Assembly: GCF_025154055.1 (NCBI RefSeq)
Contig: NZ_JAOALK010000005.1
Location: 1 to 48,654 of the forward strand
Reading direction: 5' to 3'
DNA: 48,654 nt
Origin: Aquibacillus koreensis
GTDB lineage: Bacteria > Bacillota > Bacilli > Bacillales > Amphibacillaceae
The position numbers and the translations under genes were made by a program. Under the pieces are notes generated by a model that did no database searches, had not been told where the DNA came from, and saw only the letters and a program-made list of their open reading frames with translations. Below, in pieces: positions 36,263 to 48,574 of this stretch (its first letter is position 1; each line of letters opens with the position of its first letter).

Positions 36263-37132
36263 TTATTCAAGTGTTTGGTGATATCCTAACATCCTAACAA
36301 CATACACTTCTTCACAAAATCCTCGTAAGCTATTATAAATGCGACATGCACGGCTTTCCTGTTTTACTAATGAGAATACAGTTGGGCCACTTCCACTCAT
36401 TAATACTGCATCTGCCCCGGATAACTCCATTAGCTTTTTTATTTGTCTAACTTCTGGATATTTCGGAAGCGTAACATCCTCTAAAACATTGCCAATATTT
36501 TTGCACATTTCATCAAAATCACCTGCTTTAACAGCAGCAATCATACCCTCTGTATCCGGATGCTTTACTTTATCTAATTTCAAATGTTGGTACACGCTTT
36601 GCGTAGATACACCGATTCGCGGCTTTGCCAGCACGACCCAACACGAAGGGGGTGCAGGTAATTCCGTTATATTCTCTCCTCTGCCTCTCGCAACTGCAGT
36701 ACTATTATAAACACAAAAGGAAACATCAGAGCCTATCTTAGCACCAAGTGTTGCCAATTCTTCAATGGATATACCTAATGACCAGAGTTTATTGAGTCCT
36801 CTTAAAGTAGCAGCCGCATCACTACTACCACCAGCTAGTCCAGCCGCTACAGGGATTACCTTTTCAATTTTGATGATAACTCCTTGTTTAATTCCATATG
36901 TATCTTTGATCAACTTCGCAGCTCGATACGCAAGATTTCTATCATCATTTGGTACAAAACGATTTTCCGACTCAATTTTGATTGTATTCTGATCTATTGC
37001 AATGAGCTCTATTCGGTCAGCTAAATCAACGGTAGTCATTACCATTTCTATCTCATGGTAATGATCAGGCCGCTTGTATAAAACGTCTAAAGATAAATTT
37101 ATTTTCGCTGGTGCTTTTTCTAGTACGTACAT
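36263..37132 (-). CDS. ispE: 4-diphosphocytidyl-2-C-methyl-D-erythritol kinase IspE
   Basis: GHMP-family kinase of the MEP isoprenoid pathway, upstream of the polyprenyl chains used for quinones and undecaprenyl carrier. The N-terminal substrate region is [11 protein letters not shown]; the ATP-binding glycine loop is [17 protein letters not shown] near residues 91-107; the C-terminal GHMP motif is [10 protein letters not shown]. 289 residues is typical. AGGTGA lies 8 nt before the ATG. It sits between sspF and purR as in B. subtilis. Confidence 0.97.
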   Translation of the reverse strand: MYVLEKAPAKINLSLDVLYKRPDHYHEIEMVMTTVDLADRIELIAIDQNTIKIESENRFVPNDDRNLAYRAAKLIKDTYGIKQGVIIKIEKVIPVAAGLAGGSSDAAATLRGLNKLWSLGISIEELATLGAKIGSDVSFCVYNSTAVARGRGENITELPAPPSCWVVLAKPRIGVSTQSVYQHLKLDKVKHPDTEGMIAAVKAGDFDEMCKNIGNVLEDVTLPKYPEVRQIKKLMELSGADAVLMSGSGPTVFSLVKQESRACRIYNSLRGFCEEVYVVRMLGYHQTLE

Positions 37133-37329
37133 GATATGTTCACCTACTCTAATGTTATGCTTTATTTGTTAGACTATCATAAAAAAATAAAAGCGCAACC
37201 ACAGTCATCGTTCTTTCACAATTTGAATTACCTGCTCTCTTTATTCCTTTAGTTTTTATAAGGATGTAAAATGCATTTAATATACTACCTAGGTTCCACT
37301 TATCCTTTATTCTATACTTTCCTAACATG

Positions 37330-37364
37330 TAAAAAAAAAGACAAACCCTAATTAGGATTTGTCT
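37330..37364 (-). terminator. Terminator of sspF overlapping its stop codon
   Basis: AGACAAA and TTTGTCT (37339-37345 with 37358-37364), with palindromic CCTAATTAGG between them, make a long stem followed by nine Ts on the minus strand. The sspF stop codon lies within the stem. Confidence 0.92.
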
Positions 37365-37531
37365 GCTCTCATTTGTTCTTCGGCCATTTGAACCGCACGC
37401 TTAACCATATTCCCAGCATCGCGTGCTCTAATTCCACCCCAGCCTTCATGTTGAACCGTGTCGTAAAACCCTAACTCTTTCGCTATTTCTTCTTTCAATT
37501 GGTGTGACATAATCCCTCGACGCCTACCCAT
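37352..37531 (-). CDS. sspF: Small acid-soluble spore protein SspF (alpha/beta-type family)
   Basis: A 59-codon frame read directly from the minus strand. It starts [20 protein letters not shown] and continues GFYDTV and [20 protein letters not shown]. The GRRRG start, the GFYDTV segment and [12 protein letters not shown] are hallmarks of SspF, a DNA-binding spore protein. AGGGAG lies 10 nt before the ATG. Its place between veg and ispE is that of B. subtilis sspF. The gene is short enough to fall below common length cut-offs. Confidence 0.96.
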   Translation of the reverse strand: MGRRRGIMSHQLKEEIAKELGFYDTVQHEGWGGIRARDAGNMVKRAVQMAEEQMRADKS

Positions 37532-37671
37532 GAAGCAAACAGCTCCCTTCAGAATTTTAGCCTCTTACGACATTTTTATCATTTGTGGCATCTTTCCCTT
37601 TTACTCTAAATAACATCTAGAAAGTAAGTAAATATTTAGAATGAATGGATATCATTGTATTTTAACGCAAA

Positions 37672-37700
37672 ATAAAAAAGCAGCAAACAAAGTTTACTGC
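37672..37700 (-). terminator. Terminator of veg
   Basis: GCAGCAAAC (37680-37688) pairs with GTTTACTGC (37692-37700) with one G-T wobble, followed on the minus strand by TTTTTATTTT. It overlaps the end of veg. Confidence 0.88.
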
Positions 37701-37960
37701 TCCCCAAGAACTACTGTGCTCATATCTTCAATGAAGTTTAATTCCACTGTTTCTGTCAAAACATCCGCATAGCTATATGAAACTCGTTCAAAAGCATTTT
37801 CTTGTTGGTCTAACTCAACAATGAATACAGAAGGATACGTTTCTGCTAACGTTCCATAACGCTCAACTGTCTTTCTTCTTCCACCATTGGCTCTTAGCTT
37901 TAGGCGTTTGCCAATCTGACCATCAAGACCTTGTTTGATTTCAACTAATGTTTTTGCCAA
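37694..37960 (-). CDS. veg: Biofilm/sporulation protein Veg
   Basis: An 88-residue protein starting (M)[20 protein letters not shown] and containing [20 protein letters not shown], nearly the same as B. subtilis Veg, which stimulates biofilm gene expression. The frame opens 18 codons upstream to 38014, but the homologous start falls at the TTG at 37958-37960, preceded by GAGGTGG at a good distance. The longer version would begin upstream of the promoter. It is driven by a strong sigma-A promoter. Confidence 0.94.
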   Translation of the reverse strand: MAKTLVEIKQGLDGQIGKRLKLRANGGRRKTVERYGTLAETYPSVFIVELDQQENAFERVSYSYADVLTETVELNFIEDMSTVVLGEQ

Positions 37961-37982
37961 TACACTCCACCTCACTATATTC

Positions 37983-38011
37983 ACTATACCATATGCTTGT
38001 ATCATAGTCAA
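37983..38011 (-). promoter_or_regulatory. Sigma-A promoter of veg
   Basis: Minus-strand TTGACT (38006-38011), a 17-bp spacer and TATAGT (37983-37988), with A/T-rich sequence upstream. The B. subtilis veg promoter is one of the strongest known vegetative promoters. It also shows that the ORF start at 38014 cannot be used. Confidence 0.88.
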
Positions 38012-38151
38012 CAAAATATAATATTATAACAGTATAGCAATTTTAATGTCAACAGATAACATCAAATGTTAATCATTAATCCTTATTTTCTCAAATCTTA
38101 ATAATTTTATGTACAATTTAGCAAACAATTATTTCCTACTTATTGGAAAAT

Positions 38152-38189
38152 AAAAAAACCCGTACTTCAACCTCACATTGATTGTACGG
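38152..38189 (-). terminator. Terminator of yabG
   Basis: CCGTAC (38160-38165) pairs with GTACGG (38184-38189), with additional inner TCAA/TTGA pairing, and is followed by seven Ts on the minus strand. It lies 19 bases after the yabG stop. Confidence 0.85.
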
Positions 38190-38207
38190 ATTCTCTCGTC
38201 TATTTTA

Positions 38208-39062
38208 CTATTCTATATAGGGCATACCTGTTCGCAATAAACCCTTTGTCTCTACACCTCCAAGACCCTTATCTCCTGTCAGCGTATTTCTTAGTGCATC
38301 ATATACACCCACTTTATCCATAAATGGTGTGTAAGCGATCTTAGCGGCGATATAAACAGGGTCTAAAGCGTGTATATTAATTCGAGATGGAGAGCTTGCA
38401 AAATTTGCACCTGCCCGTATGAGTGACTCAAAATGGGATTGGCAAGCGCCAGCGAAGATAACTAATTGATCCAGATTTGGAACTACCTTTCTTGCTTCTC
38501 TCACTGTTTCTACGAAATATTTAGAATGGCGATAGGCACGAATATCACTCTTATCACCTTTTGTTCTAGAAAATGCATCATGACCTGTGATAACAATAAT
38601 GTCAGGTTGTATTTTTCTAACTAATGACTCTATCTCAGTAGCCATTTCTTTTTCATTCAGATGCACACCATGTACCTGTAAACCAATTCGTTGATATAGG
38701 TCGATACACTTTTTCAAGTATAAACGATCCCCATCTAAATGAAGTACACGTGCAGGAATTTGAAAATAATTAGATGGCTGCTGATAACCAGAAGTTGATT
38801 CATACTCTCTTCGTTCTTTCATCAATTGATAATCTTGACGAAATAACCGGAATGAATAATCCTCTTTCTCCTTTAACTTTTTACGTCTATTCTCTAAGTC
38901 TCTTTCTGGTACTTTTACTAAATCGTCGATCGTTGCATCCGCTTCTAAACGGATGTCCTCTCCATGCAATAATACAGTATCATCTTGAATATTAATTACA
39001 CGAAATAATATATCATGATTATAAGAAGAGCGAGTCACTAATTCTCCCTTTGAAACATTCAT
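38208..39062 (-). CDS. yabG: Sporulation-specific protease YabG
   Basis: Cysteine-type protease that processes spore coat proteins late in sporulation. It shows the family's N-terminal beta-rich segment (GELVTRSSYNHDILFRVINI), then VLHLDGDRLYLKKC, the region DIIVITGHDAFSRTKGD and FAGACQSHFESLIRAGANF, which hold the conserved His and Cys expected of the active site. 284 residues is close to B. subtilis YabG. In B. subtilis it is transcribed by sigma-K; I could not place that promoter. Confidence 0.95.
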   Translation of the reverse strand: MNVSKGELVTRSSYNHDILFRVINIQDDTVLLHGEDIRLEADATIDDLVKVPERDLENRRKKLKEKEDYSFRLFRQDYQLMKERREYESTSGYQQPSNYFQIPARVLHLDGDRLYLKKCIDLYQRIGLQVHGVHLNEKEMATEIESLVRKIQPDIIVITGHDAFSRTKGDKSDIRAYRHSKYFVETVREARKVVPNLDQLVIFAGACQSHFESLIRAGANFASSPSRINIHALDPVYIAAKIAYTPFMDKVGVYDALRNTLTGDKGLGGVETKGLLRTGMPYIE

Positions 39063-39155
39063 TTTCTCACCTCACACATAGACCCATTCATTGTATTAGA
39101 ATCTTTCATGATTATCGTTATAAAATAGCCTATGATGAGAAATGAAACTTGTTCC

Positions 39156-40584
<1,429 letters not shown>

Positions 40585-40714
40585 TCTGTTATCCTCCAAA
40601 TTTTCTCTCATTATCTACCCATGATCGCATGTAATACTTATAATATCAGAATTTATTCAGTCAAACATACACACATTATGGACTGTTTTCATATAAATAT
40701 CTATACATATAAAG

Positions 40715-40739
40715 AAGCCCTTACCATTGGTAAGAGCTT
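40715..40739 (-). terminator. Terminator of yabE
   Basis: AAGCCCTTACC (40715-40725) pairs with GGTAAGAGCTT (40729-40739) with one G-T wobble; the T tract on the minus strand is short (CTTTATATG). It ends five bases before the yabE stop. Confidence 0.72.
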
Positions 40740-40743
40740 TGTA

Positions 40744-41952
40744 TTAATCAAGTATCTTAACTTTTACTGTTTTTCTACCATAGCTTGATGCTTGTGCCAA
40801 CGTTGGTAAGTGAATATCAATTCGATTACCTTTAATGGCACCACCTGTATCTCTTGCTATAGCATATCCATAGCCTTCCACCCATACTCTTGTTCCAAGT
40901 GGGATTACGTTAGGGTCAACAGCAACTACTTTTTCATTCGGGTTTGCTTTTAGGTTATATCCTGTTGCTGTAAAACCTCTTCCGCTACAACTAGCACAGT
41001 CCCAGTTATATGCAGTCGCATGCATAGTTAGTGTTTTCACTGCTTCGCCATCGCCACTACGGGAAACTGTTACTTGTGGTGTAGGCTTTGGAGCGGCTTT
41101 TGTGCCAACTGCAACAACACGTTGTTCACTTTCTTTGACAACTTCTTCTTTTACTAGTTCGCGTGATACTTCTTCACCGTTTTCTATAATTACTTCGTAG
41201 TGCTTTTCAACCATACCTTCTTGACCAGCAGCTACTACTTTTTCTTTGCCTTTATCAAGTGATTGATCATTCTTTTTAACAACAGAATAGTCAATTGTTT
41301 CTTCTACAACATCGGTGACTTTTTCAACACGCGTAATTTCAATTGTTGATTCTTTAGAAAGTCTTTTGGATTTTTCAGGCTCTAAGCGATCTAATTCTTC
41401 CAGCTTTATGTCATTTTTAGCTAATAGATCACCTACAGTGCCTCCTGTAGTCCAAACTTTACTTTCTTCACCGGCATCTAGAATGGTCACTTGGTATGCT
41501 TTGTTAATCGTAATGGATAGACCGTCTTCTATCGCATCCTCTTCCGCTGCAGACAATTGATCATATTGACTTGTTTCTAACTCTTTTTCTACTAAGAACT
41601 CGCCAACAGTATCTGCTGTGGTGTAGTACGGTTCGTTCACTCCATCCACTGTTACTATTACCTGCTTTGCCTTTTCGTAATTTATTTTCATTTCTGATTG
41701 TATTAGGTCGTCTTTGGCATGTGAAAGATAATCATGATCTTCCACTTCGATGTTTAGCTCTTGTAATAATGCATCTACGGTGTCTGCATGTGTGCGAACA
41801 GTTGTAACTTCCCCATCATCATTAACTGTCACTTCTGCTTTCGTAACTTGATAGGTTAATAGTCCGACAAATGCTAGTAAAGCCACTACGGAAACAATAG
41901 GTATAACCAACTTTTTCTGTAGTGCCGGCAACAGCTTTGAAAAACGTTTCAT
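40744..41952 (-). CDS. yabE: YabE: cell-wall protein with DUF348 repeats, G5 and 3D domains
   Basis: Secreted or membrane-anchored cell-wall factor related to Rpf/Sps resuscitation-type proteins. An N-terminal hydrophobic segment (about residues 15-33) is followed by three DUF348 ubiquitin-like repeats (TVRTHADTVDALLQELNI, then YTTADTVGEFL and WTTGGTVGDLL), a G5 domain (about 210-290) and a C-terminal 3D domain (ATAYNWDCASCSGRGFTATG, then VIPLGTRVWV, ARDTGGAIKGNRIDIH) with the three catalytic-type aspartates. 402 residues. In B. subtilis it is repressed by an antisense RNA; nothing here proves that. Confidence 0.94.
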   Translation of the reverse strand: MKRFSKLLPALQKKLVIPIVSVVALLAFVGLLTYQVTKAEVTVNDDGEVTTVRTHADTVDALLQELNIEVEDHDYLSHAKDDLIQSEMKINYEKAKQVIVTVDGVNEPYYTTADTVGEFLVEKELETSQYDQLSAAEEDAIEDGLSITINKAYQVTILDAGEESKVWTTGGTVGDLLAKNDIKLEELDRLEPEKSKRLSKESTIEITRVEKVTDVVEETIDYSVVKKNDQSLDKGKEKVVAAGQEGMVEKHYEVIIENGEEVSRELVKEEVVKESEQRVVAVGTKAAPKPTPQVTVSRSGDGEAVKTLTMHATAYNWDCASCSGRGFTATGYNLKANPNEKVVAVDPNVIPLGTRVWVEGYGYAIARDTGGAIKGNRIDIHLPTLAQASSYGRKTVKVKILD

Positions 41953-42137
41953 GCTTGTTTTCCTCCTTTATACCCGCCGTTGTATTATATAAACACCATT
42001 TTCACCTGTCAAATGAAGTTCAATACATAAACTACCCCTAAAAAGCTTGTTACACCAATGCTTAACCTGTAATTTTATGCTTATTATTTCAATTATATTA
42101 AAATTACATTACATACTTTCTAAGATAAAATGTATCG

Positions 42138-42914
42138 TCATTTATGCGGGGTAATGTTAAATAAACGCATGGCATTTTCTGTAGTCGCATTACATACTTC
42201 CTCATAACTAATTTCCTTTAATTCTGCAATTTTTTCTGCAACTAGAGAGACATATGCCGGTTCATTTCTTTTCCCACGGTTTGGATGAGGTGCAAGAAAA
42301 GGACAGTCTGTTTCGATTAATAATCGATCTAATGGAACAACTTTCGCAACATCTTTTGGCAGTTTCGCATTCTTAAAGGTTACAGGTCCGCCAAGCGATA
42401 TATAAAAATTCATATCGAGACAATCTTGTACATAAGCATCCGAGTCATTGTAGCAGTGCATAATGCCTCCAACCTCTTCCGCTTTTTCTTCTTTTAATAT
42501 TTGAATAATATCTTCTGTTGCTTCCCGATTATGAATAATGATAGGTAATTTAACTTTTTTAGCTAATTCGATTTGCTTACGAAACACTTCCTTTTGTACA
42601 TCTTTCGGTGACTTATCCCAGTGATAATCTAAACCCATCTCACCAATAGCAACAACCTTTGGATGTGCGGCTAATTCCTCTATCCATGCTAGTTCTTTTT
42701 CGGTCATATCAATTGCATCAACAGGATGCCAGCCAACAGCTGCGTAAAAGTTCTCATTTTCTTCTGCAAGTTTAATTGCCTTTGGAATTGTTTCATGATC
42801 AAATCCTACGACAACCATAAATTTAACGCCTGCTTCTTCTGCACGCGCAATGACTTCATCACGGTCTTCATCGAATTGGCTTACATTTAAGTGTACATGT
42901 GTATCAAAAAGCAT
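42138..42914 (-). CDS. tatD: TatD-family metal-dependent DNase (YabD)
   Basis: Amidohydrolase-fold deoxyribonuclease with a two-metal centre. Metal ligands are visible in DTHVHL near the start, GEMGLDY, IIHNRE, MHCYND and ETDCPFLAP, and the family signature LAPHPNRGKRNEP follows. The frame can begin at a TTG at 42929, but the ATG at 42914 has GGAGGG 7 nt upstream. 258 residues. It lies downstream of metG, separated by a long repeat-bearing spacer. Confidence 0.96.
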   Translation of the reverse strand: MLFDTHVHLNVSQFDEDRDEVIARAEEAGVKFMVVVGFDHETIPKAIKLAEENENFYAAVGWHPVDAIDMTEKELAWIEELAAHPKVVAIGEMGLDYHWDKSPKDVQKEVFRKQIELAKKVKLPIIIHNREATEDIIQILKEEKAEEVGGIMHCYNDSDAYVQDCLDMNFYISLGGPVTFKNAKLPKDVAKVVPLDRLLIETDCPFLAPHPNRGKRNEPAYVSLVAEKIAELKEISYEEVCNATTENAMRLFNITPHK

Positions 42915-43006
42915 AAAGTAACCCTCCAACTATTCATTATTGAATCTTTATTTATTATCCCTTAAACATCTCAGTTGATAAACGTCGTAACTAAACCACC
43001 CGCTCC

Positions 43007-43185
43007 TCGAGTGAAATTGGCTCCCTTTCCGCGGGCACGGCCTCAGCTAACTCAGAAGAAAGTTCGCTTCTGAGTGGATCTTCAGCTCGTGCTGTTCCCG
43101 CAGGATAAGGAAGGCTTCAGAGAATCTACATCGCACGAAGGAAATGCGGTCTTCATTTCCGAGGAGTGTCGCCAATTTCACTCGA
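43007..43185 (-). repeat. GC-rich dispersed hairpin element with 14-bp terminal inverted repeats
   Basis: TCGAGTGAAATTGG (43007-43020) and CCAATTTCACTCGA (43172-43185) are perfect inverted repeats around a GC-rich core. The core (CCGCGGGCACGGCCTCAGC, then GTGGATCTTCAGCTCGTGC) is the reverse complement of the element at the window ends. It is MITE-like in size (179 bp) with no reading frame. No obvious target duplication was seen. The surrounding 42.92-43.47 kb spacer has no gene. Confidence 0.88.
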
Positions 43186-43349
43186 TCCGCTAGTAACTGC
43201 TTCAATATAATGAAACAAGTATTTATCTAATAGTGTAATTACACGCTCCACATTTCATTCAAACAATGTTTTTATGCTTCAAGATGTCTACTAAAAAGTT
43301 GCATAATGGAGTCTAAAAGAATCATTAACCAGAAAGTAGAACATAGTGG

Positions 43350-43397
43350 AGGCTGAGGCCGTGCCCGCGGAAAGCGAAGTATTCTGCCGGAACGGCG
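43350..43397 (+). repeat. Truncated copy of the dispersed hairpin element
   Basis: Bases 43352-43389 are identical to 50-87. Only the right part is present; the left half is replaced by AT-rich sequence. It lies 165 bases from the copy at 43007-43185 and in the opposite orientation. Confidence 0.88.
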
Positions 43398-43471
43398 TTA
43401 TATTGATAACCTCAATGATTTATGCATACGACGGAGTTTATATAAATTGTTACATAACAACATTCTTTTAA

Positions 43472-43513
43472 AAAAGCAAAACGCTTATGACCTTGTTAGA
43501 TCGATAAGCGTTT
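43472..43513 (-). terminator. Terminator of metG
   Basis: AAACGCTTAT (43479-43488) and ATAAGCGTTT (43504-43513) form a perfect 10-bp stem with a 15-nt loop, followed on the minus strand by a T-rich run. It lies 10 bases after the metG stop. Confidence 0.9.
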
Positions 43514-43522
43514 CTTATTTAT

Positions 43523-45517
<1,995 letters not shown>

Positions 45518-45753
45518 CTATCTCAACCCTACTAGGTGTAAGAAATAAAATTATCTTTTGACACTCTCACATTTGAGTCTGTTTTCATTGTAGCGATTTT
45601 TTTATTATTTTTCCATATATTAAGCTAATGTAACAACAAATATGTAGGTATTGCAACCAATCACGAGCTAGACCGTTCATTAGATGAAATCTAGTAACCT
45701 TCCTATTATTCCATTTTTCAATAAAAATATCACATTGGTAAAAAATAAAATAT

Positions 45754-45762
45754 TTTGTCGAA
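45754..45762 (+). promoter_or_regulatory. Upstream Spo0A box in the abrB-metG spacer
   Basis: TTTGTCGAA is a perfect 0A box in the divergent spacer, about 135 bases upstream of the abrB -35. It may be an auxiliary site or lie by chance in AT-rich DNA. The stretch 45512-45750 shows no gene or other structure. Confidence 0.45.
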
Positions 45763-45889
45763 AAATATTAATAACGATAAATGTACTATTCTTTTCTTAA
45801 TTATAGGAAAATAGTGCATAAAAACCTTCATAAAAGGCATCTGTTAAAGATATTTTTTCCTAAATATAAGAAATTTTATCAATTTCCAA

Positions 45890-45918
45890 TTGACACTAAT
45901 GGCAATCACTGGTAAACT
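45890..45918 (+). promoter_or_regulatory. Sigma-A promoter of abrB
   Basis: TTGACA (45890-45895), a 17-bp spacer and TAAACT (45913-45918). Transcription would start near 45925, directly before the Spo0A box pair. Confidence 0.8.
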
Positions 45919-45927
45919 ATTAATAAA

Positions 45928-45946
45928 GTTGTCGAATATTGACGAA
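45928..45946 (+). promoter_or_regulatory. Spo0A operator of abrB (two tandem 0A boxes)
   Basis: GTTGTCGAA (45928-45936, 8 of 9) and ATTGACGAA (45938-45946, 7 of 9) are tandem, 10 nt apart, just downstream of the transcription start. This reproduces the B. subtilis abrB operator in sequence and position, where Spo0A-P represses abrB at the onset of sporulation. Confidence 0.85.
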
Positions 45947-45972
45947 TTTTTCAATAAGGGGGAATTGGTTAA

Positions 45973-46251
45973 ATGAAATCAACCGGTATTGTTCGTAAAG
46001 TAGATGAATTAGGTCGTGTTGTTATACCAATAGAGTTACGTAGAACACTTGGAATTAATGAGAAAGATGCTTTAGAAATTTATGTTGATGATGACCGAAT
46101 TGTGCTGAAGAAATATAAGCCAAATATGACTTGTCAAATCACTGGAGAAGTTTCAGACGATAATCTATCACTTGCAGATGGTAAGTTAGTATTAAGTCGT
46201 GATGGGGCTCATACTTTATTAGATGAGATTCAAAAACAATTAAACAAATAA
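45973..46251 (+). CDS. abrB: Transition state regulator AbrB
   Basis: DNA-binding repressor of post-exponential genes, a swapped-hairpin tetramer. The N-terminal domain MKSTGIVRKVDELGRVVIPI through RRTLGINEKDALEIYVDDD is followed by a short C-terminal multimerisation domain with Cys near residue 54. 92 residues against 96 in B. subtilis. AGGGGGA lies 9 nt before the ATG. It is the only native gene of the yab region on the plus strand here. Its paralogue SpoVT lies 20 kb away. Confidence 0.97.
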   Translation: MKSTGIVRKVDELGRVVIPIELRRTLGINEKDALEIYVDDDRIVLKKYKPNMTCQITGEVSDDNLSLADGKLVLSRDGAHTLLDEIQKQLNK

Positions 46252-46261
46252 TCGACAATGG

Positions 46262-46297
46262 CCCCTCCCAATCAAATGGGAAAGGGGTTTTTTTATG
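46262..46297 (+). terminator. Terminator of abrB
   Basis: CCCC and CCCA arms pair with TGGG and GGGG around ATCAAA (an asymmetric bulge between the arms), followed by seven Ts on the plus strand. It lies 10 bases after the abrB stop, between abrB and the convergent rsmI. Confidence 0.9.
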
Positions 46298-46315
46298 TTT
46301 ATTTTTACATTGACT

Positions 46316-47188
46316 TTATTCAACATGATATGCCTGATATATATACCTTTTTTGTTGTTTGCGTTCTTCCGCCACTTTCTTAATGGCATCCTTGCTCCTA
46401 AGCTGTTCTACCTCCATATAGTGTTCCACATGTTGTTTGATAGATATATTATCCCACCATTGTTCCTGCTCAGTCGGATCAGCATTATTTCCTTCTACTA
46501 CAAGACAAAACTCGCCTTTCAGGTTAGTTTCATTTGCCCATGCTAATACTTCTTCTAGCGATCCTCTAATATATTCTTCAAAACGTTTCGACAATTCTCT
46601 TGCAACTGAAATAGAACGATCCCCAAATTGTTCATAAAGAGCTTGTAATGTTTCAACTAACCTGTGTGGTGATTCATAAAAAAGGATTGTTGCTTGCATT
46701 GGTCGTAATTTATCCAATGCTTCTATTTTTTCTTTTTTCTTCCTCGGTAGAAACCCATAAAAATAAAACTCTGTTGTCGGTAAACCTGACCCTACTAAAG
46801 CACATAAAGCAGCATTTGCGCCTGGTAGCACAACTACCGTAATGTCACCGTCAATCGCAGCTTTTATAATATCAAATCCCGGGTCAGAAATTCCAGGCAT
46901 TCCAGCATCACTTACTAAAGCAATGTCTTTCCCCTCATAAAGGAGGTCCATTAACTTAGACTCCCGCATTTGTTTATTATGTTCGTGATAGCTTATTAAC
47001 GGCGTATCAATAGTAAAGTGATTTAATAGCTTCTTCGTATTTCTTGTATCTTCAGCTGCAATTAATTCTACTTCCTTTAATGTATTCATAGCTCGTATGG
47101 TGATGTCTTCTAGATTACCTATTGGAGTTGGTACAATATATAATGTTCCTGTGGTTGTTTGTGTTTGGAAACTACTTTGTGTTTTCAC
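46316..47188 (-). CDS. rsmI: 16S rRNA (cytidine(1402)-2'-O)-methyltransferase RsmI
   Basis: SAM-dependent methyltransferase of the tetrapyrrole methylase fold acting on C1402 in the ribosomal decoding centre. Family motifs are YIVPTPIGNLEDITIRA, ELIAAEDTRNTKKLL, ALVSDAGMPGISDPG and VLPGANAALCALVGSGLPT. 290 residues. Its start overlaps the yazA stop region by 17 bases, so the yabB-yazA-rsmI genes are tightly coupled. Confidence 0.96.
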   Translation of the reverse strand: MKTQSSFQTQTTTGTLYIVPTPIGNLEDITIRAMNTLKEVELIAAEDTRNTKKLLNHFTIDTPLISYHEHNKQMRESKLMDLLYEGKDIALVSDAGMPGISDPGFDIIKAAIDGDITVVVLPGANAALCALVGSGLPTTEFYFYGFLPRKKKEKIEALDKLRPMQATILFYESPHRLVETLQALYEQFGDRSISVARELSKRFEEYIRGSLEEVLAWANETNLKGEFCLVVEGNNADPTEQEQWWDNISIKQHVEHYMEVEQLRSKDAIKKVAEERKQQKRYIYQAYHVE

Positions 47189-47465
47189 TTGCCATTCTTC
47201 CCTTCTCTAGATAGGAATTAATCAAGATCTCTTTTTCTATTTTCTTACGTTTTTTCATTCGATACTCAAAACGCATTGCTTCTTGTTTTGTTGAAAACGA
47301 TCGTGTGAATACGAGCTGTAACGGACCTCTTCCCCTGGTATATTTTGCAGCTTTCCCTGCATTATGTAGTTGTAATCGTCGATCAAGGTCGTTCGTATAT
47401 CCAGTGTAGATCGACCCATCCTTGCATCTCAGCATATATACAAGATGACTACTCGACTTTTCCAT
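47172..47465 (-). CDS. yazA: GIY-YIG domain protein YazA
   Basis: 97-residue protein with a GIY-YIG nuclease-like fold: [22 protein letters not shown] (the YIG element appears as YTG), with the conserved Arg in DLDRRL and [15 protein letters not shown]0213-type proteins of this size are widespread and of unproven function. It overlaps yabB and rsmI by 17 bases on each side. Confidence 0.93.
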   Translation of the reverse strand: MEKSSSHLVYMLRCKDGSIYTGYTNDLDRRLQLHNAGKAAKYTRGRGPLQLVFTRSFSTKQEAMRFEYRMKKRKKIEKEILINSYLEKGRMASENTK

Positions 47466-48198
47466 ACAAAATACCTTCTAATTCTTTTGAATAGTTATCT
47501 TTGTCATCAAAAGCATAAAGTGGAGGAAGTATCTTCAAATCAGGGTTTCCATCTCTTACGCCTTCAATTAATAGTGTATTTGCTTCCTTACCTGCTTTCG
47601 GATAAACAAGTCGCATACGTTTTGGTTCAATCTTATACTTTTTAAATAAGGTAATTATCTCCACTAATCGACTAGGTCGATGAACCATAGATACTTTCCC
47701 ACCCGATTTTGCTAACTTACTACAAGCAATTACGACATCTTCTAAGGTGCAAAGGATTTCATGTCTAGCAATCGTAAAATAATCACTTTTGTTTTGTTCT
47801 CGTTTATTAGGTGTTTTAAAGTAAGGTGGATTTACCGTAACAAGATCAAATTTATCATTACCATATTTTCCTGGCATATCTTTTAGATCGCCATGAATCA
47901 TCGTTAATTGATTGTTTAATTCATTAATCTCTACATTCCTAATCGCCATATCATAAAGACGATCTTGTATCTCAACCCCTGTAATTGGAACAATCGTTCT
48001 TCTACTTAGAAGTAACGGCACAATCCCATTTCCCGTACATAAATCAATGATTTTCCCTCTTTTTAGTGGTGCGTGGGCAAAATCTGCTAGTAAAACTGCA
48101 TCTAAGGAAAAAGCAAAAACAGAAGGACTTTGAATAATACGCATGTTCTCTTCTGCTAATAAATAATCCAGTCGTTCATCCTCTTTTAACTGTACCAT
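47449..48198 (-). CDS. yabB: tRNA1(Val) adenine-N6-methyltransferase-like protein YabB (TrmN6 family)
   Basis: Rossmann-fold SAM-dependent methyltransferase. The SAM motif is [15 protein letters not shown] and the adenine N6 catalytic motif is NPPYF. By family it would methylate an adenine in tRNA. 249 residues. AGAGG precedes the ATG. First gene of the coupled yabB-yazA-rsmI set; the next gene upstream in B. subtilis (yabA) is beyond the window. Confidence 0.92.
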   Translation of the reverse strand: MVQLKEDERLDYLLAEENMRIIQSPSVFAFSLDAVLLADFAHAPLKRGKIIDLCTGNGIVPLLLSRRTIVPITGVEIQDRLYDMAIRNVEINELNNQLTMIHGDLKDMPGKYGNDKFDLVTVNPPYFKTPNKREQNKSDYFTIARHEILCTLEDVVIACSKLAKSGGKVSMVHRPSRLVEIITLFKKYKIEPKRMRLVYPKAGKEANTLLIEGVRDGNPDLKILPPLYAFDDKDNYSKELEGILYGKVE

Positions 48199-48368
48199 GC
48201 TGTATAACCTCTTTTTTCTTTTCTATATTCACTATGCTATTGTACACAACTTGTCACTACATTAACAAAACCTTTTACTTTGTCGTTTCTCAATATAATG
48301 TCGCAATTTCTATAGACTCTGCAGTAACTTCCTTACGGTATTTATGGGATGAGTGCTAGAACGCCGCT

Positions 48369-48485
48369 GCGGAAAAACACTCGCTTTCCGTGGGGAACGC
48401 TTCAGCTTCCTCGCTCGCAGAAAGCGCTCACTGCGGGATCTTCAGACTGTTCCTTTCCCACAGGAGTCTCGAGTTTTTCCTCCGC
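48369..48485 (-). repeat. GC-rich dispersed hairpin element, variant outer stem
   Basis: GCGGAAAAACACTCG (48369-48383) and CGAGTTTTTCCTCCGC (48470-48485) pair as the outer stem with small bulges. The inner CTTTCCGTGGGG and CCTTTCCCACAGGAG also pair. The core (GGGATCTTCAGAC) is related to the other copies but clearly diverged. The remaining bases of the 48199-48654 spacer show no gene. Confidence 0.8.
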
Positions 48486-48574
48486 TATGTACAGTTTTCT
48501 TTTCGAGATAGAATGTCCATTTAAGTTTTTCGTAAGTTATTCTCACTCCGCTTAGAATACTATATCTTAGCGTA

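Noticed and set aside
43007-43185. Insertion sequence
   Set aside because: It has terminal inverted repeats, but no transposase frame and no clear target duplication; at most a non-autonomous element.
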